64,000 bases of DNA from Halochromatium sp. (GTDB lineage Bacteria > Pseudomonadota > Gammaproteobacteria > Chromatiales > Chromatiaceae), in NCBI GenBank assembly GCA_010912705.1, contig POWB01000003.1, positions 1-64,000 on the forward strand. The letters are read 5' to 3'. Made by a program: the position numbers and the translations under genes. Below are positions 1-8,383 of this stretch, piece by piece; position 1 is the first letter of the stretch; the number at the start of each line of letters is the position of its first letter. Below the pieces are notes generated by a model that was not told the DNA's origin, searched no databases, and saw only the letters and a list, made by a program, of their open reading frames with translations.

Positions 1-138
1 GCGATGGCGATGGCGGGACGGTTGCGGTGTTCATGAGGGCCTCCGGTGATGGCTTTGCACCGGCGACATCCTAGTCACTACCCTGTCAAGGGATCACGCA
101 CGCTTGCCGGAACTACACGATTGAGGTCAAGCGCACTC

Positions 139-573
139 ATGTACAACTACGACACTGACATCATTGCCTGGGCCAACGAACAGGCCGCCTTACTCCGCAA
201 GGGGCAGTTTGATCGACTCGACATCGCGCATCTGGCCGAGGAAATCGAAGACGTGGGAAAGAGCGAACAACGCGAGTTGGCCAACCGCATGGCCCTGTTG
301 CTGGCGCATCTGCTCAAATGGGCCTATCAGCCCGAGCGGCAGGGCGCCTCATGGGAGATCACCATTCGCAACCAACGCAAGGGCATTCTCCGTCGTTTGG
401 CGAAGACGCCAAGCCTAAATGCGGATCTGAATGATCTGGACTGGTGGGACGGTGTGTGGGAAGACGCCACCGTGCAGGCTGCGCAAGAAACCGGTCTTAG
501 CCAGTTTCCGGAGCATCCCCCATGGCCAATCGAGAACATCCTGGACGCTGAGTGGCTTCCACCAAAGCCGTAG
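139..573 (+). CDS. DUF29 family protein
   Basis: A 144-residue protein of the DUF29 family, common in cyanobacteria and purple bacteria and of unknown biochemical role. The sequence opens with the family signature YDTDIIAWANEQAALLR. A helical core follows with LAEEIEDVGKSE and a leucine-rich stretch around LLLAHLLKW. I start it at the ATG at 139 because the family begins immediately before the YDTD motif; the frame is open for 31 more codons upstream, but those codons look unrelated. It stands alone, upstream of and convergent with the glycosyltransferase at 680. Family membership is secure from the motif; function cannot be told from sequence. Confidence 0.85.
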   Translation: MYNYDTDIIAWANEQAALLRKGQFDRLDIAHLAEEIEDVGKSEQRELANRMALLLAHLLKWAYQPERQGASWEITIRNQRKGILRRLAKTPSLNADLNDLDWWDGVWEDATVQAAQETGLSQFPEHPPWPIENILDAEWLPPKP

Positions 574-679
574 TCTCCGAAAGACAGCCTGCTCCACCCA
601 ATCCAATACCAATCAAACGGCACTTGGATCGCCGGTCGTGTTCAAAATCTGTTGTTGGCCGCTTCTCGAGCAACAATTG

Positions 680-1834
680 TTACGATAGAAGCTCCGGGGT
701 TGAAACGCCACCCGGCTTGCCGTAATTGACGGACTTCTGCAGCAGCAGACTCAACTGTCCAGCCTGATCACTCCAGCTCGGAATCATCAATCGAGGCCGA
801 ACGGGATGCCTGAGTTGCTGCTTGATCTGTCGCTCAAGATCCTCTTCGTCCTCAGGGGTATACAAACACGCTGGCCAAGGCGCCAAGGTCCGCGCCAAGG
901 CACCAATGCGTGCTGTCAGCAAGGGTGTTCCACAGGCCAGAATCTCATACGCCTTTTGCGGAAAGGCATAGCGGCCAAAATCGGTATCGATCATCGGCAC
1001 CAACGCCAGATCGAGTGCGCTGAAGAAATCAGCCATCGCCCCATGTGGCAGACGGCCGAGAAAACGCACGCGCGGATGATTCGGCGGTGGTGCTCGCCGA
1101 TGCAGATCACCCGCCAGCACAAGCTGCAAGGATGAATCCTGCTCCAACAGACGCACGAAGACTCGATAAATACGTTCGATCCCACGATTCGGAGACAAAC
1201 TGCCTGAAATCCCGACTATCCGCGCCTGAGCCGGCAGGCCGAGCCTAGCGCGGGCACTGGCTCCATCACACGGCTGAAAACGTTCAGGATCGATGGTGCT
1301 TTCCAGCGTCGTCACCGGAACATCCGAAAGACCTTGTCGCAGGGCGTCAGCGAACGGTTCACTAACTGCCGTGATGCCAGCCGCCCCGCGCAGCGCTCGA
1401 CGATAGCGCTGACGCATCCCCGGCAGCCGCGTCAGACCGAAGCTCTCGAAATTGTCATAGAGATCGATCACATAAGGCCGGTCGAACCGACGGCCCAGAT
1501 GGTGCATCAGGACCACGTGCGGAGCGTCCGATCCACCCAGTAGAACATCGGGGTTGAAACAGAGCAGCTCACGCCGAGTAGCACGCCAATAAGCCAGCAA
1601 ACCGCCAACCCAAAGCGGACCCGCATCATATCCCTTCCAGATCAGTGAACCGGTGGTTCCGGCCACTGGGTCATCGCGCTGAATCCGCCCAGCGGACCGA
1701 TAGCTCAGACAGAACACCCGCACCTCATGCCCTAGCTCGGCCAGACCACGCGGCAACTCGTAGAGCCGCGCATAGCGGTCACTGATGACATCCTGCCCCA
1801 TGTAATGACGTTTCCAGAAGACGGCGATCCGCAT
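680..1834 (-). CDS. Glycosyltransferase family 4 (GT-B fold)
   Basis: A 384-residue GT4-type glycosyltransferase, probably acting in the cytoplasm on a surface glycan. The N-terminal half has the usual Rossmann-like opening (RIAVFWKRHY) and a glycine-rich acceptor side. The C-terminal half has the nucleotide-sugar-binding signature PQKAYEILACGTPLL near residue 300, with the Glu expected to contact the sugar nucleotide. A segment GISGSLSPNRGIERI marks the start of the second Rossmann domain. It ends the minus-strand polysaccharide cluster and is divergent from the FAD enzyme at 1910. The donor and acceptor sugars cannot be predicted. Confidence 0.85.
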   Translation of the reverse strand: MRIAVFWKRHYMGQDVISDRYARLYELPRGLAELGHEVRVFCLSYRSAGRIQRDDPVAGTTGSLIWKGYDAGPLWVGGLLAYWRATRRELLCFNPDVLLGGSDAPHVVLMHHLGRRFDRPYVIDLYDNFESFGLTRLPGMRQRYRRALRGAAGITAVSEPFADALRQGLSDVPVTTLESTIDPERFQPCDGASARARLGLPAQARIVGISGSLSPNRGIERIYRVFVRLLEQDSSLQLVLAGDLHRRAPPPNHPRVRFLGRLPHGAMADFFSALDLALVPMIDTDFGRYAFPQKAYEILACGTPLLTARIGALARTLAPWPACLYTPEDEEDLERQIKQQLRHPVRPRLMIPSWSDQAGQLSLLLQKSVNYGKPGGVSTPELLS

Positions 1835-1909
1835 GCTTCAGCCCTTTGATCCACCCCGCAAGATGAGCTGCTGCGATAATACGGCGTTTCCGTTGATCAG
1901 GGGGTGACG

Positions 1910-3346
1910 ATGTCCCTTCCCGCCTATTCGGTTCTCGTTCTCGGTGCCGGTCCAACCGGACTCGGGGCCATGCTCCGTCTGCTCGAGCTCGGCGAGACTG
2001 ACTGTCTGCTGATCGAGGCCGAGGAACAGGCCGGTGGTCTCGCGGCTTCGGTGGTCGATGATCAAGGCTTCACCTGGGATCTCGGAGGTCATGTCCAGTT
2101 CTCGCATTACCAGGCATTCGACCGCTATATGGAGCAGGCATTGGGCCGCGATGGCTGGATCGATCATCAACGCGAAAGCTGGGTTTGGATGCGTGACTGC
2201 TTCGTGCCCTACCCCTTCCAGAACAATCTCCACCGGCTTCCAGGACCAGAAAAGTGGGCTTGCGTACAGGGACTGATCGAGGCCAACGAACGAACCACCG
2301 AGCGCCCGACCGACTTCGAGCATTGGATTCGGCAGACCTTCGGGCAAGGCATCGCCGACAGCTTTTTGCTTCCCTACAATCTCAAGGTCTGGGCCTATCC
2401 GCCAGCGATGCTAAACGCACACTGGGTCGGCGAACGGGTTGCCGTGCCTGATCTGCGGTCCGTGCTCAAATCCATTTGTCTCAATGAAGACCAGCCAAGC
2501 TGGGGGCCGAACAACCGCTTTCGCTTCCCACTGCACGGCGGCACTGGCGCGATCTGGGAGAACCTGGCCGCGAGCATTCCGGCCCAGCATCGGCATTTCG
2601 GTGACGGCATCGTCGCCCTCGACGCCGATCGACGCCAGGTCATCACGGCCGGTGGCGCCTGCTTCAGCTACAAACGGCTCATCAACACCATCCCGCTCGA
2701 CCGTCTCTGTCGACTGATCGGCGACTCGAACCTGATCGAACAGAGCAGCCAGCTCAAGTACTCCAGCGTCCATGTGGTCGGTATCGGGCTTCGCGGTCAG
2801 CCCCCGGAGGCGCTGCGCACAAAGTGCTGGATGTATTTTCCAGAGAACGACTGCCCCTTCTATCGAGTCACGGTATTCAGCAACTACAGCCCCAACAACG
2901 TCCCCGAACCCGGAGCCACCTGGTCACTCATGGCCGAGGTCTCCGAGAGTCCCTGCAGGACGGTCGACGAGCAGACTGTTGTCGATGATGTCGTTCGAGG
3001 GATGCGCGCCACGCGCTTGATCGGCGATGAAGCGCCGATCATCAGCCGTTGGCACCGACGTCTCCATCATGGGTATCCAACTCCATCGGTCGAGCGCGAT
3101 ACCATCCTGCAACACGTACTGCCCGCGCTAGAAGAACGAGACATCTATTCACGCGGACGCTTCGGTGCCTGGAAATACGAGGTTAGCAATCAGGACCATT
3201 CGATGATGCAGGGCGTCGAGCTCGCCGAGCGGCTGGTGAATGGCCATAAGGAATTGACGCTACTCCAGCCCGACCTGATCAACCGTAGCTACAATGCCTG
3301 GCCGTATCCAGAATGGGCGCAGACGGACATGAATCGAAAGGATTGA
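1910..3346 (+). CDS. FAD-dependent amine-oxidase/UDP-galactopyranose-mutase-like protein
   Basis: A 478-residue flavoprotein of the amine oxidase/protoporphyrinogen oxidase superfamily. The N terminus carries the dinucleotide-binding motif GAGPTGLGA, followed by an acidic residue binding the ribose (LLIEAEEQAGG) and a GG-H segment (DLGGHVQFSH) seen in family members found in polysaccharide clusters. The start at the ATG at 1910 is preferred over the GTG at 1904 because an AGGGGG ribosome-binding site at 1899-1904 is correctly spaced only for the ATG. It is the only plus-strand gene in the cluster and is convergent with the family 2 glycosyltransferase at 3367. A UDP-galactopyranose mutase-like role is possible but unproven; another redox modification of a sugar or lipid is equally open. 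Confidence 0.75.
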   Translation: MSLPAYSVLVLGAGPTGLGAMLRLLELGETDCLLIEAEEQAGGLAASVVDDQGFTWDLGGHVQFSHYQAFDRYMEQALGRDGWIDHQRESWVWMRDCFVPYPFQNNLHRLPGPEKWACVQGLIEANERTTERPTDFEHWIRQTFGQGIADSFLLPYNLKVWAYPPAMLNAHWVGERVAVPDLRSVLKSICLNEDQPSWGPNNRFRFPLHGGTGAIWENLAASIPAQHRHFGDGIVALDADRRQVITAGGACFSYKRLINTIPLDRLCRLIGDSNLIEQSSQLKYSSVHVVGIGLRGQPPEALRTKCWMYFPENDCPFYRVTVFSNYSPNNVPEPGATWSLMAEVSESPCRTVDEQTVVDDVVRGMRATRLIGDEAPIISRWHRRLHHGYPTPSVERDTILQHVLPALEERDIYSRGRFGAWKYEVSNQDHSMMQGVELAERLVNGHKELTLLQPDLINRSYNAWPYPEWAQTDMNRKD

Positions 3347-3366
3347 CGATCCAAAACCGCAACACT

Positions 3367-4305
3367 TCAAGGCGGCGCCCAACGCATGCCCAAACGCCCG
3401 GTCAGAGCATCGAAGATCCCTCGCGCGAAGGCCGCAGACTGCGCCAATCGATCCGGCTGCACCGCCAGCGTCACCAGCCAGCGCAGCAGCGTTCCGGGCA
3501 GCGCTTCAGTCCATAGCCGCCAGCCGAAATGCCGCTTGGCGATCACCAGCCGATTCCGGGTATCGTAATAACGCCTCCAAGGCGCCAGGGCGATCACGCA
3601 AAACCGCCGACGCCCGGCCGTGAAACAACGCCGCTCGATGCGGGGATGTCGCACCACGGCTGCCGGCACCAGACGCACACCGCCGGCCCGAGCCCAGGCA
3701 CGGGCGCAGAGTTCACCGTCCTCGAAGCTGACGAAAAACTCCTTGTCTGGAAGACCGATCTGCTCAATCAGTGAGCGGTGAAAAAGCATGCCGATGAAGG
3801 GCGCATTCATCACCGGCACCACCGGCCCCTTCAGATCATCGATCCGCATCAGGGTCTTGCCCTGATCACCCCCCTCTACCGGAGCTGCAGGCCACACCAG
3901 TTCCAGTTCATCGCCCGAGTCGACCAGCGCAGCTGCGGCATGAATCGCCATCGGGTCCGGGTCTACCGCCATCAGACGCTCCAAGGCATCCGGCGCTGGA
4001 CAGCCATCGTCGTCCATCACCCAGATCCAGTCGCAGCCCTGCTCCATTGCGCGTGCGATGCCGGCGTGGAAGCCGCCGGCGCCGCCGGTGTTCTCGTCGA
4101 GGCGCACATAGCTGATCGACGCCTCCGTGGCATAAGGCCCGGAGCTGAACAGCTCAGGCGTGCCATCATCCGACGCATTATCCAGCACAATTACCCGGTC
4201 CGGCGGTCGGCTCTGTGCCTGAAGGGCATTGAGACAGCGTTGTAGCAGAGCCGCGCGATTGCGGGTGACGACGACGGTAATGACGAACCGATGATCACTC
4301 ACCAC
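3367..4305 (-). CDS. Glycosyltransferase family 2, rhamnosyl/galactofuranosyl-type
   Basis: An inverting GT-A enzyme of about 312 residues. It shows the GT2 opening ITVVVTRNRAALLQRCL, the DNASDDGT nucleotide-binding turn, and a DDD metal motif (WVMDDDGCP). The segment NTGGAGGFHAGI resembles the NxGG(A/S)GGF motif of GlfT-like and rhamnosyltransferase-like enzymes. The GTG at 4305 is chosen as start because a GGGAG ribosome-binding site lies about seven bases upstream; an ATG at 4353 in the same frame would add 16 unlikely residues. Its partner may be the convergent FAD enzyme, which would fit galactofuranose metabolism, but this is inference. Confidence 0.82.
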   Translation of the reverse strand: MVSDHRFVITVVVTRNRAALLQRCLNALQAQSRPPDRVIVLDNASDDGTPELFSSGPYATEASISYVRLDENTGGAGGFHAGIARAMEQGCDWIWVMDDDGCPAPDALERLMAVDPDPMAIHAAAALVDSGDELELVWPAAPVEGGDQGKTLMRIDDLKGPVVPVMNAPFIGMLFHRSLIEQIGLPDKEFFVSFEDGELCARAWARAGGVRLVPAAVVRHPRIERRCFTAGRRRFCVIALAPWRRYYDTRNRLVIAKRHFGWRLWTEALPGTLLRWLVTLAVQPDRLAQSAAFARGIFDALTGRLGMRWAPP

Positions 4306-4519
4306 GATACACACTCCCAAAATTCGCGCGGATGCAGTACGTCGGGAAGGCACCCCAAAGCGTCCTCAGCGCCACCCGTCGCAAGCTGTCAGCCTCATGC
4401 AGCCGGCACCGACGAATCACCGTGACCGACGACCACCTGCCCCACTCCGGGCTGCTCGGCCAGAATCGGCGCAGGACCGAGACCCCGTCGGCTGAAGCCT
4501 GCGCCCGAGCTCAGGCTGG

Positions 4520-6505
4520 TTATGGTCTAGCACGGAACCCCCTAAACAGATCGCTCGACCACGTCAGCGAGCGAAACAGCCAAGCGACCGTCGGCGTCGA
4601 CAGTGCCGCGGACCCGGCAAGCCAAGTCGATCGAGGTGCAAAGGCAGCACCTCGGCGTGGGCTCAGCTCCGCCCCGACCATCGAGATGAGGTCGCCCCAA
4701 GTCAGGGGACTTGCCAGCGGGCGTTCATGGCAGGCGGCATGGGACTGATCCCTGTTCGCGCCCAACCAAGCGATATCCTGCACATCCACAGGCTCGGGCC
4801 GCATACAAAAATCCCGAACCACAGCGAAGGCGCGGTCGCGATAGGCCGCAGCGCACGGATCGGCACCCGAGGTTGCGGCAAGCTCCCTCGTGAAGGCCAG
4901 CACCGCCTCGTGCAGTTCCCTGGCGAAGGCAATCAGGTCGGACGCTGGCGAATCCAGCTTCAACGTCGGTCGAATCTGATCCCCGACGCGCCGATAATCG
5001 ACAACCGAGGCGTGATCCGCAATCGTGAACAAATGCTCGATCAGGAGAATGGTCGACCGCTTGAAGAACCAAGCAGCGGACAAGGCGCCATCCACCGCAC
5101 TCCCCGGCGCACGCACGAAGGCGTGACAAAGGCCGGCCTCTTCCAAGGGCAGATGCTCATCCGAGACGCCCAGGTAGTAGCCTTCTACCTCCGCTTCGCT
5201 ACCGGCATCCGCGAGGACCTGCTTCAGCGCGTGCTGGCATCTCAGCGCCCAGCCGACATCGACGATGGCCCAACGCTCCTCGTCCAGCAGCCCTTCCTGC
5301 TTTAGATAGCCCTGAAGAACCGAGCGGCGCGCCCGCGCGCGCTCGGCGATCCAGGAAGCAATGGGATCCTTCGCGAGCACTGTGATAAAAAGCTTGAGGG
5401 CGGCCTCGTCGAGCCGCCGGCTCAAGTGCTCGCCCTCGAATCCATGGCGCGACAAGACCTCACGCACCGCCGGATTGTCGATTTCCAGCCGACGAAGGAT
5501 GTCATCGCCCGTGCGGACCATACTCCTATCCCAAGCCCACGCCAGCGACGACGGAGTGACCTCAGTAACCGCCGGCAGCAGCCAAGCCTGGCGCGAACCG
5601 TACAAGTAGCGGCATTCCGGATCCCCCTCGCGGCGCATCGCCTCCGCGATCTTCATCAAGATCTGCCCATTGCGCGCAACAAAATACAGCCGGTCGAGCG
5701 AGCGACGGCGCGCATCCGCCAACAGCCAAGCCACAAACACCGTCAAAAAAGGCGCCACCACATTGCAGGCAACCCGCGCCAACCCCGCCCCACCAGCCAC
5801 ACCAACCCGCGCCGCACGTGCTAGACCTCCAAGGCCGGCTCCCCCAGACGGAGCCCCGGAGCCCGCCCCGTCGAGACGTAGCTCATAGCGAGTCGGTAGG
5901 ATCTCCGTGTAATGATGCGCCTGAATCCCCAACTGGCGAGCCACCCGAATATCGGAGTGCGCATTATCGCCGACATGAATTAGCTGGCCGGGCTCGATGC
6001 TCTCGCGCTCAAGCAGATATCGATAAAGCCGCCCCGAGTGCTTCGACAGGCCGATTTCGCCCGACACCAAGACCTGCTCTCTATCGCACGGGGCGACGTG
6101 CCGGCAAATCAGGTCCCAGATAAAATCGCCGGGTAAATACATATCCGACAGAAACACCACCCGTTCGCCGCTATCGAGAAGCCGCCTGACATGCTCAGCA
6201 TTGCGCCGGATCGGCCGGCTAAGCGCGCCCTCCGCTGCCAGCTCGGCATCCATAACCGCCTGCCTTGAAACGCCTAACTGGCCCAACTCGGTGAAGTGCG
6301 CATAGATCTCTACAAACCTACAGTCGTCACGAGGTTGCGCCTGCCGCCGTGCCCGCATTTCCGCCCGCTGACGCGCATCAGCGAAAGACGCCGCATCGAT
6401 CTCTCGGCAACTTGGCGCAATGTCTACCGCCACCTGCACGAACAGATTAGTCGGACGAAGAAAAGTACGCGTAATCAGTGTGTCAAAGACATCGAACGAA
6501 TACAC
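4520..6505 (-). CDS. Large HAD-superfamily protein with conserved C-terminal domain (COG5610-like)
   Basis: A 661-residue protein typical of polysaccharide clusters, with an N-terminal HAD hydrolase domain (about residues 1-200). All HAD motifs are visible: FDVFDTL (D5, D8), FLSDMY (S120, D121), LSKHSGRLY (K155) and HVGDNAHSD (D180, D185). A low-complexity Gly/Ala linker (about 212-245) joins a larger C-terminal domain. That domain shares short motifs with the paralogue at 8384: FVARNG (near 277), YGSR (near 304) and VDVGW (415-419). The HAD half should hydrolyse or transfer a phosphate; the C-terminal function is unknown. It lies downstream of the TylF-like methyltransferase in the same orientation. 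Confidence 0.78.
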   Translation of the reverse strand: MYSFDVFDTLITRTFLRPTNLFVQVAVDIAPSCREIDAASFADARQRAEMRARRQAQPRDDCRFVEIYAHFTELGQLGVSRQAVMDAELAAEGALSRPIRRNAEHVRRLLDSGERVVFLSDMYLPGDFIWDLICRHVAPCDREQVLVSGEIGLSKHSGRLYRYLLERESIEPGQLIHVGDNAHSDIRVARQLGIQAHHYTEILPTRYELRLDGAGSGAPSGGAGLGGLARAARVGVAGGAGLARVACNVVAPFLTVFVAWLLADARRRSLDRLYFVARNGQILMKIAEAMRREGDPECRYLYGSRQAWLLPAVTEVTPSSLAWAWDRSMVRTGDDILRRLEIDNPAVREVLSRHGFEGEHLSRRLDEAALKLFITVLAKDPIASWIAERARARRSVLQGYLKQEGLLDEERWAIVDVGWALRCQHALKQVLADAGSEAEVEGYYLGVSDEHLPLEEAGLCHAFVRAPGSAVDGALSAAWFFKRSTILLIEHLFTIADHASVVDYRRVGDQIRPTLKLDSPASDLIAFARELHEAVLAFTRELAATSGADPCAAAYRDRAFAVVRDFCMRPEPVDVQDIAWLGANRDQSHAACHERPLASPLTWGDLISMVGAELSPRRGAAFAPRSTWLAGSAALSTPTVAWLFRSLTWSSDLFRGFRARP

Positions 6506-7033
6506 TAGACGCCTCGCTTTGCTTCATGGACTGACGCTGAAATCACTAAACGCTGCAGTACCAACTTAGATCTCCATAACGTCAGTGGTGCCCGCCGCGC
6601 GATAGCCACCCAACGACACCGCCCCCGAACGAAGGACAAGCAACTCTACGCTCGAATCTTAGAAAACGGGTGTTATCGCTACAGATGGATAGAAAGAATC
6701 TGCGAGACGCAAGGCATGTATAGCACCGTCGCTCAGCCAGACATCCAGCGGAACTCCTTACGAGTCAGATGGGCTCAGTTTTGTGTGCAAAACGGCCTTC
6801 GCAGTTGAGAACGCACATGTCCGTCTGTCTTTGAGTCCGCGAAACAAGCTGAGGCGGGCTGGCTGCGTCATAAGGCTAATCAGAACGCACCGCGAATTAA
6901 CACGAACGACGCTGAATCCTCCGAATTCGCCAGCTTGGATAGGGCGGCCAGTGCGCGCGGTATCCACAGGTCTTTAAAAATAATGCATGCACATCATCGC
7001 TCCGAAACCCCCTTCGAAAATCACACACGCCTC
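6506..7033. other. Intergenic stretch, no gene recognised
   Basis: About 530 bases between the HAD gene start and the end of the TylF-like gene. A plus-strand frame is open for about 100 codons (roughly 6509-6807) but has no start codon near its beginning, no ribosome-binding site and no recognisable motif. Base composition is more AT-rich than the flanks. It may be remains of an inactivated gene or simply spacer; I see no terminator. Confidence 0.4.
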
Positions 7034-7996
7034 TCATAGCCCAAGCTTGTCGAATCGACGTTCCAATTCAAGCCACGCTCTGACTATCAAGACGATCTTG
7101 TCCATTGACTTTCTTGAGTATACTAACGATTGGTCGACCTCTGCCCCTGGAACTACCAATCCCATATGGCCAACACCCGTATACACTGCCTTGTGAGAAA
7201 GATTTCTATTATGAAAGAACTCCAATAGACCTTCGGATTCCGGACTTCCTGCGCGTAACTCATCTCCGTCGAAATCGCGCGTCTCACCAAGCCCATCGCA
7301 AAAAATTACGCCATCCCGAACCAAGCAATCAAAAGCATTTTCAAGAACGTCGAGCACTGACGACTTCAGGTCAACATCAATCCAAAGCAGCATCAAGTCA
7401 TCTTGAAAACTTGCGAGTGATTCGCTGAACCAGCCCGAAAGGAATGTTACGCAAGAAGGTTTACCAAATAGCTCAACATTCCTCTTCACTTCATCCAGAC
7501 TTCCAAAAAAATCCCCCTTGCTATAATACGAATCCGACTCTGGGAGGCCTTGGAAGGAATCAGCCGCAATGAGTCGCAGCCCCAAATAATCGCAAGCGTA
7601 ACTCAGGCAGCAGGTAGATCCACCTTTAAAAACACCGCACTCAAGGACGCTGCCGCTGACCCCGGATGTTTTCAAGTAGTACAAGTACGCGGCCATTGGG
7701 AGCATGCCATAGCCTGCCCACCCAGCGGAATATCTATCATCGCCGTTGTGGTGCGTAGCGCTTGGATTAGTGACTGCAAGGCCTCGCTGAACTTCTTTAA
7801 ACTGTCTCGCCATCAAGGCAAGATAAGAATAAAAATCTCGCAGATCACGGCGCCAAAGCGATCGAATAGGCTGGACAAGATCTAGGAGGTGAGAATTGTG
7901 AAATCTGCTTTGTGAGTCGGTGGTATTGATAGCATCATTATGCCTGTAATAGCTTGTCTTGGGATACATTAGCGGCTCTTTGTGTTCAGGTTGCAT
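7034..7996 (-). CDS. TylF/MycF-like O-methyltransferase
   Basis: A protein of about 320 residues with a class I SAM-dependent methyltransferase fold of the TylF (macrocin O-methyltransferase) family. Motif I appears as VLECGVFKGGSTC. It is followed by an acidic end of strand 2 (LIAADSFQGLPES, where the ADSFxGLP signature is typical of TylF), a metal or substrate acidic site LLWIDVDL, and VIFCDG. It probably methylates a sugar hydroxyl of the surface glycan. The start is uncertain: an in-frame ATG at 7969 has a better AAAGAG ribosome-binding site than the ATG at 7996. Base composition is AT-richer than the housekeeping genes, suggesting acquisition with the cluster. Confidence 0.8.
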   Translation of the reverse strand: MQPEHKEPLMYPKTSYYRHNDAINTTDSQSRFHNSHLLDLVQPIRSLWRRDLRDFYSYLALMARQFKEVQRGLAVTNPSATHHNGDDRYSAGWAGYGMLPMAAYLYYLKTSGVSGSVLECGVFKGGSTCCLSYACDYLGLRLIAADSFQGLPESDSYYSKGDFFGSLDEVKRNVELFGKPSCVTFLSGWFSESLASFQDDLMLLWIDVDLKSSVLDVLENAFDCLVRDGVIFCDGLGETRDFDGDELRAGSPESEGLLEFFHNRNLSHKAVYTGVGHMGLVVPGAEVDQSLVYSRKSMDKIVLIVRAWLELERRFDKLGL

Positions 7997-8381
7997 CTAT
8001 TCGGTTTCGACCTGGTATTGACTGCCTTGCAATTACTGAAGCGGCATGTAGGCTGGGAGGCTCGTAATCCGGAGGCTGGTACCCAAGTAGCCTTCCCCTG
8101 AAATAGATTAGCATGCGTGCGATACTCGCTAAGAAAATGTACAGAAACGGTAAGCAACGACACCCATGGGGCAGGGGCTTTTCGTGTCTTTGGAGAAGGC
8201 AATCGCATCGAGTCAAAGCGAACATTAATAGGTTTCGGCGAGATGGCGTAATGGGGTCTATTTCGACGCTAGCTTTATTGACAATATCAAGAAGTGCTTC
8301 AGTTTCTTGCCGAACAGCTCCTTGAGGAAGCGCTTTCGTCTTCTTCGACAACGATGCCAAGGTCGAGAAAGCAGCATCCAT
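7986..8381 (-). CDS. Hypothetical protein, doubtful
   Basis: An open frame of about 130 codons filling the gap between the second HAD-like gene and the TylF-like gene, in the same direction and just overlapping the latter. The first half (around AVRQETEALLDIVNKASVE) looks protein-like, while the Cys/His/Pro-rich second half does not. No family is recognised. Tight packing with both neighbours is the only argument for it. It could be a decayed gene fragment. Confidence 0.25.
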   Translation of the reverse strand: MDAAFSTLASLSKKTKALPQGAVRQETEALLDIVNKASVEIDPITPSRRNLLMFALTRCDCLLQRHEKPLPHGCRCLPFLYIFLASIARMLIYFRGRLLGYQPPDYEPPSLHAASVIARQSIPGRNRIDAT

Positions 8382-8383
8382 AA

